Shown: positions 1 to 4,933 of the stretch, piece after piece
Layout of the letters: each line of letters starts with the position of its first letter
Numbering within the stretch: the stretch's first letter is position 1
Assembly: GCA_040901705.1 (NCBI GenBank)
Contig: JBBDYI010000113.1
Location: 1-5,453, forward strand
Direction: 5' to 3'
Source: PLA5 sp040901705
GTDB lineage: Bacteria; Planctomycetota; Planctomycetia; Pirellulales; PLA5
DNA length: 5,453 nt
The notes under the pieces: model-generated
The model's input: only the letters and a program-made list of their open reading frames with translations
Databases searched by the model: none
What the model was told of the DNA's origin: nothing
Position numbers and translations under genes: made by a program

Positions 1-608
1 GCGCCGCAGGCCACTTCGACGAACGGACCGCCGCGGCGGCCGCTGCGGCGATGGACGGCCCGGGCGATCATCGACTTGCCCGTCCCGCTTTCGCCGGTAA
101 TCAACACCGACGCCCGCGTGTCGGCCACGCTCGAAATCATGTCGAACAGCCGCAACATGCGGTGATCGTGGCCGACGATGTTCTCCAGGCCGTAACGGGC
201 TTCGAGCTGGTGGACGAGGTTCTTGTTCTGTTCGATGAGTTCTTGTTGGTTGAGTGCCCGTTCGATGGCGAGTTGAAGCTCGTCGTCGATCAGCGGCTTG
301 GTGAGAAAATCGAACGCCCCGGCGCGAATCGCCGCCACGGCGGAATCGACGCTCCCATAGCCGGTCATCATCACGACGGCCGTTTCGGGCCGCGCTGCGC
401 GAGAATGCGCCAGCACGTCGAAGCCGTCGTCGTCGCCCAATCGCACGTCGACCAGCGCCAGGTCGTAAAGCCGCTTGTCGATCGCGGCGGTCGCTTCCGG
501 CGCGGTCGCGGCGGTGTCGACGCGAAAGCCGATTTCGCGCAGCCACTCGGCCATCGAACCGAGCAAATGCCGATCGTCGTCGACCAACAGGATCGATGCC
601 GGCTTCAT
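1..608 (-). CDS. Sigma-54-dependent response regulator (NtrC type), 3'-truncated by window edge
   Basis: This gene encodes a two-component response regulator that, once phosphorylated by a partner histidine kinase, should activate sigma-54 RNA polymerase by ATP hydrolysis. About 202 residues are visible. The receiver domain (about 1-120) has the acidic cluster VDDD at 9-12, phospho-acceptor D54 in LVDVRLGDDDG, the switch threonine T82 in MMTGYG and K104 in FLTKPL. A helical linker (about 106-140, rich in Q, E and L) leads to an AAA+ domain starting near IVGHDHRM (144-151), with Walker A GESGTGKS at 172-179 and then ARAVHRRSGRRGGPFVEVACG. The start at 606-608 is supported by GGGGAGAG five bases upstream and by the VDDD motif lying at the usual distance. 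The residue after the Walker lysine is serine, where NtrC itself has glutamate. The window ends before the GAFTGA loop, Walker B and any DNA-binding HTH, so sigma-54 activation is inferred from family. No kinase gene is visible; one could lie beyond the left edge. Confidence 0.93.
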   Translation of the reverse strand, partial: MKPASILLVDDDRHLLGSMAEWLREIGFRVDTAATAPEATAAIDKRLYDLALVDVRLGDDDGFDVLAHSRAARPETAVVMMTGYGSVDSAVAAIRAGAFDFLTKPLIDDELQLAIERALNQQELIEQNKNLVHQLEARYGLENIVGHDHRMLRLFDMISSVADTRASVLITGESGTGKSMIARAVHRRSGRRGGPFVEVACG

Positions 609-613
609 CGCAA

Positions 614-621
614 CTCTCCCC
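614..621 (-). promoter_or_regulatory. Ribosome binding site of the response regulator gene
   Basis: On the minus strand GGGGAGAG lies five bases before the ATG at 608-606. It matches the anti-Shine-Dalgarno purine core and fixes the start of the receiver domain. Confidence 0.7.
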
Positions 622-978
622 GCAAACGTGTCGCACCTGGCAATAAATCTGACGCTTCGTCCGCACGGCCGGCCGGCGGCATCGCGTGGATGTCCGTCGA
701 TGCCGGCAATTCCGGTCGCAACGATCGTGCCGGTTGCGCGCTGGTTGGGGAGTGAAGCCGCGCGCAAACACGATCGTGTCGTCAAATACCTACGTCACGA
801 GTGGCCGCCGGTCAACGAGACGAGGCAGAGTGCCGATTGCCGTGCCGGCGGATTGGTCGAGTCGGCAACATCGCGGGGACCGAATCTCCGGTTTGTCGCG
901 AATGGTCCGCGACCTTGTCGCTAGCGATCGGAACGATTGCACGAACGCCGCCGCGGGACGGTCGGTCTCGACCGCGAA

Positions 979-1007
979 TTGCCAGCCCATCGCCAGTGCG
1001 GTACACT
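979..1007 (+). promoter_or_regulatory. Sigma-70-like promoter of the citrate synthase gene
   Basis: TTGCCA at 979-984 (five of six matches to the -35 consensus) and TACACT at 1002-1007 (four of six to the -10 consensus) are separated by exactly 17 bases. This predicts a start of transcription near 1013-1015 and a short leader of about 36 bases before the ATG at 1050. The leader carries a purine-rich GGAAAGGGAAG at 1033-1043 as a plausible ribosome site. This is a sequence match only. Confidence 0.6.
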
Positions 1008-1049
1008 CTCGTGTTTGGCGGTTGATCTCGTTGGAAAGGGAAGTTCTCC

Positions 1050-2339
1050 ATGGGCGACGTCGCAACGCTCAAGTTCAATGGCACGGAAATCGAGTTGCCG
1101 CTGGTCGTTGGATCGGAAGGCGAACGCGGGCTGGATATTTCCAAGCTGCGGGCGCAGACCGGTTTGATTACTCTCGACGAGGGGTACGTCAACACGGGCG
1201 CCACAACGAGCGCCGTGACGTTTCTCGACGGTGAAGCGGGCGTCCTTCGCTACCGCGGCTACCCGATCGAAGTGCTGGCCGAAAAGTGCGATTTCATCGA
1301 GGTATCGTACCTGCTCATTTACGGCGAATTGCCCAACAAGGACCAGTTGGACAAGTTTCAGGCCGCCGTGCAGAACCACACGATGTTGCACGAGGCGATG
1401 CGGAGCTTTTACAACGGCTTCCCCCGCGACGCCCACCCGATGGCGATCCTCAGTAGCGTCGTGTCGGCCCTGTCGACGTTCTATCAAGACTCGCTCAACT
1501 CCCGCGATCCGCAGCAGGTCGAAATCTGCATCTATCGGCTGCTGGCCAAGCTGCCCACGATCGCGGCGTACAGCTACAAGAAATCGGTCGGCCAGCCGTT
1601 CAACTATCCGCAGAACGACCTGTCGTACTGTGAGAATTTCTTGCAGATGATGTTCTCCGTGCCGACCGAACCGTACGAGGTCGATCCCGATTTCGTCGAG
1701 GCGATCAACTTGCTGCTGATCGTCCACGCCGACCACGAGCAGAATTGCAGCACGTCGACCGTCCGCACGGTCGGTTCGGCCGACTCGAACTTGTTCGCGT
1801 CGATTTCGGCCGGCATCTGCGCCCTGTGGGGACCGCTGCATGGCGGGGCCAATCAGGCCTGCGTCGAAATGCTCGAAAACATCCAGGCCGACGGCGGCGA
1901 CGTCACGAAATACGTCAACCTCGCCAAGAAAAAGGACAGTGGCTTCCGCCTGATGGGCTTCGGCCACCGCGTCTACAAGAACTACGACCCGCGGGCAACG
2001 ATCATCCGCGACATGTGTCACCGGTTGCTCAAGAAGCAGCAAATCAATGACCCGATCTTCGAGATTGCCCAGCAACTCGAAGATGTCGCGCTGAACGACG
2101 AGTATTTCGTCGAGCGAAAGCTCTACCCCAACGTCGACTTCTACTCCGGCGTCATCTACCGCGCCATCGGCATTCCGTCCAACATGTTCACGGTCCTGTT
2201 CGCCATCGGCCGGCTGCCGGGCTGGATCGCCCACTATTACGAGATGATCCACTCGCCCGGCAAGAAGATCAACCGCCCACGGCAGATTTACACCGGTGCG
2301 ACTACCCGCGACTATGTGCCGGTGGAGCAGCGGAAATAG
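1050..2339 (+). CDS. gltA: Citrate synthase (type II)
   Basis: This enzyme condenses acetyl-CoA with oxaloacetate to give citrate and CoA, the entry step of the TCA cycle, in the cytoplasm. The product is 429 residues, close to the 427 of E. coli GltA, and nearly colinear with it. The small beta-rich N-terminal domain of the type II enzymes is present (GTEIELPLVV, 11-20), followed by GYVNTGATTSAVTFLDGE and LRYRGYPIE (67-74). Ligand and catalytic residues are all visible: H229 in HADHEQN, H264 in GPLHGGANQA, H306 in GFGHRVYKNYDPR, D363 in NVDFYSG and R388 in GRLPGW. The last three are offset by one from E. coli numbering (H305, D362, R387). The ATG at 1050 is supported by a purine-rich ribosome site and by the match of the N-terminus to the family. 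A 2-methylcitrate synthase is less likely because of the length and N-terminal domain. The hexameric, NADH-sensitive state typical of some type II enzymes is possible but not shown here. Confidence 0.97.
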   Translation: MGDVATLKFNGTEIELPLVVGSEGERGLDISKLRAQTGLITLDEGYVNTGATTSAVTFLDGEAGVLRYRGYPIEVLAEKCDFIEVSYLLIYGELPNKDQLDKFQAAVQNHTMLHEAMRSFYNGFPRDAHPMAILSSVVSALSTFYQDSLNSRDPQQVEICIYRLLAKLPTIAAYSYKKSVGQPFNYPQNDLSYCENFLQMMFSVPTEPYEVDPDFVEAINLLLIVHADHEQNCSTSTVRTVGSADSNLFASISAGICALWGPLHGGANQACVEMLENIQADGGDVTKYVNLAKKKDSGFRLMGFGHRVYKNYDPRATIIRDMCHRLLKKQQINDPIFEIAQQLEDVALNDEYFVERKLYPNVDFYSGVIYRAIGIPSNMFTVLFAIGRLPGWIAHYYEMIHSPGKKINRPRQIYTGATTRDYVPVEQRK

Positions 2340-2398
2340 CTGCCGAAGCCGGGAATCTTCGCGGCGCAACTTCAGGTTGAATGGCGACGCGGTAAACG

Positions 2399-2794
2399 GT
2401 GGCGCCAATGGTCCGCCGACCGGTTCTGACTATCTCGATCGCGACGATCACCCTTTGGTCGCTGCTTGCCCTTGGTGTCTGGATTTCGAGGGCGAATCGC
2501 GTGACCGTTCGCAACGACGGGCAAGCGCCGCTGGGCGATATCGAATTGATCGTAGAGAGCCACGCGACGGGCGATCGCGCGCTACGCAAGGAAATCCGGA
2601 TTCTCAAGCCGGGTGATGCCGTGTCGTTCCGATTTCACGAACTGAATCCGACGGCAAAGCTTCGATTTCGAATCGGCGGAAAGACGTTCGTTTACGATGA
2701 GGATTTTGATCTGTGGGCCGGTGAGGGCTGGATTCTGGCCGTCGATTCGCATGGCGCAGTGAGTTCTCTATACGAAAGCACAGCGGCCGACTAG
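2399..2794 (+). CDS. Hypothetical small membrane-anchored protein
   Basis: I do not recognise this protein. It starts with GTG at 2399 or with ATG at 2408 (residue 4); both give the same product apart from three residues, and neither has a strong ribosome site. The 131 residues begin with a short basic stretch (VRRPV), then one hydrophobic segment at about 9-29 (LTISIATITLWSLLALGVWI), so the rest should face the periplasm or cell surface. From about residue 34 the sequence alternates in a beta-strand pattern (NRVTVRNDGQAPLGDIELIV, LRFRIGGKTFVYDEDFDL), suggesting a small beta-sandwich domain. There are no cysteines and no catalytic motif. An earlier in-frame ATG at 2381 is closed off by TAA. 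It lies 59 bases after the citrate synthase on the same strand and may be co-transcribed with it, but nothing links the functions. The amino acid pattern looks like a real gene, not a shadow, because the opposite strand offers nothing better. Confidence 0.68.
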   Translation: MAPMVRRPVLTISIATITLWSLLALGVWISRANRVTVRNDGQAPLGDIELIVESHATGDRALRKEIRILKPGDAVSFRFHELNPTAKLRFRIGGKTFVYDEDFDLWAGEGWILAVDSHGAVSSLYESTAAD

Positions 2795-3000
2795 CTCTCT
2801 CTCATGTGGGGCCACCTTACGCGAATCGCGCCAATGCCACGATCTCCGCTCGCACGAGTCGCTCGACGAGTTCCCGCGCGCTTACTGGGTGGCGGAGCGG
2901 CGGAACTTGGACGGTCCATGTCCGTCGCCTGTTCGGCCAAGAAGGAAAATGGCAAGCGCGCAGCGGGCCGAGATGGGCAAACTACGCGTCGTGCCACGGG
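2795..3000. other. Convergent intergenic gap
   Basis: About 206 bases separate two convergently oriented stops. Several arginine- and serine-rich open frames cross the gap, but they have the composition of GC-rich noise and no start signals. Apart from a hairpin at its right end that overlaps the neighbouring stop codon, I see nothing in it. No U-tract terminator is visible for the plus-strand gene. Confidence 0.5.
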
Positions 3001-3017
3001 CTACTGCGGCGTGGCAC
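2991..3017 (-). terminator. Hairpin enclosing the stop codon of the 503-residue gene (possible terminator)
   Basis: GTGCCACG at 2991-2998 and CGTGGCAC at 3010-3017 form a perfect 8-bp inverted repeat with an 11-base loop. The minus-strand stop codon (3003-3001) sits in the loop. It is placed where a transcription end is expected, but only a weak T-run (TTT, about 10 bases beyond) follows on the minus strand, so a standard intrinsic terminator is not assured. Rho-dependent ending or an mRNA-stabilising hairpin are alternatives. Confidence 0.4.
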
Positions 3018-4512
3018 CGCGCTGCTCGTCGACCGTGGCGATGGCCTCGCGGATTGCGGCGAACGGAACGGAGACGCGTCCAAATCGCGTTTCCAGCGAC
3101 AGCGAAGACTCACCGGCCGCCAAGCCAAGCGACGCAGACGGCGGTGAATCCGAAAGCGGAAATAATTGCAGCCCTTTGGCGTTGGCGTCCAATCGGATCG
3201 CACGCAGCGCGCCCAATGCGATCGATTTGGCGTCCTCTCCCGCGATCGGCTCACTCAGGGCCAATTCCTGCTTCGCGTCGACGCGGCCCGCGATCAGCGA
3301 TCCATCTCGCAACGTCACCGCCCAATCGCCGAGTTTGAGGTTTGTGGGCGGCATCGGATCGTCGATCGGCACGAGCCGCAACTCGCTGACCTTGTACGTC
3401 GTTTGATGTGCGCCGATGCCAAGATAGCGACTGTCCCCCAACCGCCAATCCGGCGTCACGGAAAGGCGTTGCGGTTCGCCTTGCCAAGCGAAAATCTGCT
3501 CGCCGTCGACGGAAAGCTGCACGCCGTCGCGCCGCACGCGAACCGCCATCTCTGCTTCCTCGCCAAGTTCCAAAAGCTTGCCCTTGTGCAGCGGCGCAAG
3601 GTGCGTCCGTTTGCCGTCAATCGTATCCAATCCCGAAAACGGCCCGCCGCCGATATCCGCAAACGCGCCGACCGCGACGTAACACGGCCGCCCAGCCACG
3701 ACGACGCCGATGAACAACGAGTCGGCGACGGCCTTGCCGCGAATCTTGCGGCCGGAAATCGGCGTGACCTTCAGTTGCAACTCATATTCGGCCGGCGGCG
3801 CGAAGGGGATCTGCACGCGTGCGCGGTTCGACGGCGACGAAACGAGCGCCGCGCCTTGCCAATCCCACTTTCCGGCGATGGCGTCGCGCTCGAGGTCCAC
3901 TTCCTTGAGCAAATCGACTGGCCGCCGCGATGCCGGGGGCGAAAGCACTTCGATCACCGCAAGCGGCACGCGGACATTGCCCCACGCCGCCGCGACGTCG
4001 ATATGCGGCGTCGCGATCTTGCCGGCAAAGCGTTGATCGCCGGCTACGATGATATCGCGGCGCGGCCAAGCACGGGCAACGCCCGAGCCGGTCGGCAAAC
4101 TAGCGAGCACCCTTCGCGCGCGTTGTCGCCGCTCCGCGTCCGCGTCGAGCTTCGCTTCGTCGAGCACTTCTCTCACCCGCGAACCAAGTCCGCGTAATTC
4201 GCGTTCGGCGCTCTCGCGCGTCGCCGCTTTGTCGTCGCCGAGCGCCGCGATCAGTTCGTCGACCTTTCGCTGCCATTCGGGCCGGCTGACGAATCCCGGC
4301 CTGAGGTCCGCGATTTTTTCCAGCGGGACGTCGAGCGTGCCGAACTCCGTGGCGATGCGAATGGAATCGGTCAACACAGGTCCGACAATCCGTCCGCCGT
4401 CGACGAGATCGATTTGCCAAGCCGGTAGATCGTCGGCATGCGCACGGCGTGCCGTCCAGAAAATCGCGACAAACGCCAGCGCGATCGTGGTGCAACAAAA
4501 TGCCCGGCGCAT
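3001..4512 (-). CDS. Secreted planctomycete-type protein with FGxLxVP repeats, HEAT-like pair and jelly-roll-like domain
   Basis: The product is 503 residues and I know no function for it. A signal peptide is clear: MRRAF, a hydrophobic stretch (about 8-19), then AHA at 24-26 before DDLPAW, so it should be exported. A repeated beta unit of the form DGxxIxG followed by a strand and FGxLxVPLxxI occurs at 38-70 and at 158-190. A third, more diverged copy at 403-441 keeps DGSLIAGRV, and a C-terminal half copy lies at 477-491 (RFGRVSVPFAAI). Residues 82-139 (ELIAALGDDKAATRESAERE, then ALRVL-like helices) look like a HEAT-type helical pair. Residues 215-383 read as an all-beta region resembling concanavalin/DUF1080-type jelly rolls, with VRVRRDGVQLSVDGEQIFAW at 324-343 as the typical back-to-back strands. 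The start at 4512 is chosen because the signal peptide begins there and GGGGAG lies six bases upstream. An upstream in-frame extension runs through a terminator and is rejected. A role in binding surface polymer or carbohydrate is only a guess. Confidence 0.82.
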   Translation of the reverse strand: MRRAFCCTTIALAFVAIFWTARRAHADDLPAWQIDLVDGGRIVGPVLTDSIRIATEFGTLDVPLEKIADLRPGFVSRPEWQRKVDELIAALGDDKAATRESAERELRGLGSRVREVLDEAKLDADAERRQRARRVLASLPTGSGVARAWPRRDIIVAGDQRFAGKIATPHIDVAAAWGNVRVPLAVIEVLSPPASRRPVDLLKEVDLERDAIAGKWDWQGAALVSSPSNRARVQIPFAPPAEYELQLKVTPISGRKIRGKAVADSLFIGVVVAGRPCYVAVGAFADIGGGPFSGLDTIDGKRTHLAPLHKGKLLELGEEAEMAVRVRRDGVQLSVDGEQIFAWQGEPQRLSVTPDWRLGDSRYLGIGAHQTTYKVSELRLVPIDDPMPPTNLKLGDWAVTLRDGSLIAGRVDAKQELALSEPIAGEDAKSIALGALRAIRLDANAKGLQLFPLSDSPPSASLGLAAGESSLSLETRFGRVSVPFAAIREAIATVDEQRGATPQ

Positions 4513-4764
4513 AGCTCGCTCCCCAATCGAATTGCAGCAGAATCCCGGCCACGGGATCCCGGCGAACAAGATTAGAACCGGTCGCCCGTTGCGGCCTGCC
4601 CGTTGTGGCCGGTCTACGGACCGTACCACGCCCATTGTCCTGCCGTGGTGCCCGCTCCGCCAGTGTGCGGCCACCGTTCGCCCCGGCGAATTTCGCGAGT
4701 CGCCTTGCGCTGTGATGCTCCCGTAGAACCGCCGCCTCTGCGGCAGATGCATGTGCCGCGCAAG
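4513..4764. other. Structured intergenic region, leader side of the 503-residue protein gene
   Basis: I see no gene in this stretch. It must contain the promoter of the minus-strand gene ending at 3001. A TCTAAT at 4571-4576 (minus strand) resembles a -10 box, but no good -35 lies 16-18 bases before it. Several short inverted repeats are present: ATCCCG/CGGGAT (4542-4557), CGGTC/GACCG (4610-4623), ACCACG/CGTGGT (4625-4649) and two overlapping, mutually exclusive ones at 4731-4744 and 4740-4759. In GC-rich DNA some of these are expected by chance. Confidence 0.4.
4519..4524 (-). promoter_or_regulatory. Ribosome binding site of the 503-residue protein gene
   Basis: GGGGAG on the minus strand lies six bases before the ATG at 4512-4510. 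It decides this start over in-frame upstream codons, which have no such site and would precede the signal peptide with a long unrelated sequence. Confidence 0.65.
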
Positions 4765-4801
4765 AAAAAACGCGGTTCCCGCAATGGCGAGAACCGCGTT
4801 T
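4765..4801 (-). terminator. Intrinsic terminator downstream of the selenoprotein candidate gene
   Basis: AAACGCGGTTC at 4768-4778 and GAACCGCGTTT at 4791-4801 form a perfect 11-bp stem with a 12-base loop. On the minus strand the stem runs directly into a run of six T (4770-4765) followed by CTT, the classical arrangement of a Rho-independent terminator. It lies about 130 bases after the minus-strand stop at 4934 and so ends that transcript. It also argues that the 503-residue gene further left has its own promoter. Confidence 0.85.
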
Positions 4802-4864
4802 GGTTTGCATTCCGATCGGCCGGGAAACCGGGCCGTTCTGGAAGGAATCGACAACTCGTCGCCG

Positions 4865-4893
4865 CGAAGTGTTTGGCTATGGCCGACACTTCG
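4865..4893 (-). other. Inverted repeat in the 3' untranslated region of the rightmost gene
   Basis: CGAAGTGT at 4865-4872 and ACACTTCG at 4886-4893 form a perfect 8-bp stem, with a further short GGC/GCC pairing (4875-4877 with 4882-4884) inside the loop. It lies between the stop at 4934 and the terminator. No T-run follows on either strand, so I do not call it a terminator. Its role is unknown; an mRNA 3' stability element is possible. Confidence 0.4.
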
Positions 4894-4933
4894 GCGTGTT
4901 AGCCTGTTGCTCGGCGGCCAATTGCTGGGGGGC

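Larger units (their letters stand above)
609..1049. other. Divergent intergenic region between response regulator and citrate synthase
   Basis: This stretch of about 440 bases separates two divergently transcribed genes. Short open frames cross it on both strands, but none has a convincing ribosome site, recognisable domain or plausible composition, so I call no gene here. It holds the response regulator ribosome site at its left end and a sigma-70-like promoter for the citrate synthase at its right end. Two related palindromes, ACGATCGT at 721-728 and ACACGATCGTGT at 768-779, have centres 49 bases apart. I saw no sigma-54 type -24/-12 element with correct spacing. The middle part (about 790-960) shows nothing I can name. 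Confidence 0.6.

Noticed and set aside
51..755. 234-codon plus-strand open frame opposite the response regulator
   Set aside because: It is the complement of a clearly recognised receiver and AAA+ domain and has no features of its own.
1079..1102. Sigma-54-like TGGCAC followed by TTGC inside the start of citrate synthase
   Set aside because: The distance between the two elements is about ten bases, too long for a -24/-12 promoter.
2342..2365. Possible terminator after citrate synthase (CGAAG/CTTCG stem)
   Set aside because: Only five uninterrupted base pairs, a bulge beyond that, and no T-run after it.
921..2408. Long open frame of 495 codons on the minus strand opposite citrate synthase
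   Set aside because: It is the antisense shadow of a well-supported citrate synthase. The translation is rich in V, D, R and H with no domain, typical of the strand opposite a GC3-rich gene.
3166..4197. 343-codon plus-strand open frame opposite the 503-residue gene
   Set aside because: Arginine- and histidine-rich composition, no ribosome site, and the minus strand has a signal peptide and repeats that make it the real gene.
4513..4854. N-terminal extension of the 503-residue protein to an upstream start near 4854
   Set aside because: It would run through the strong terminator at 4765-4801 and put 114 unrelated residues before a clear signal peptide with its own GGGGAG ribosome site.
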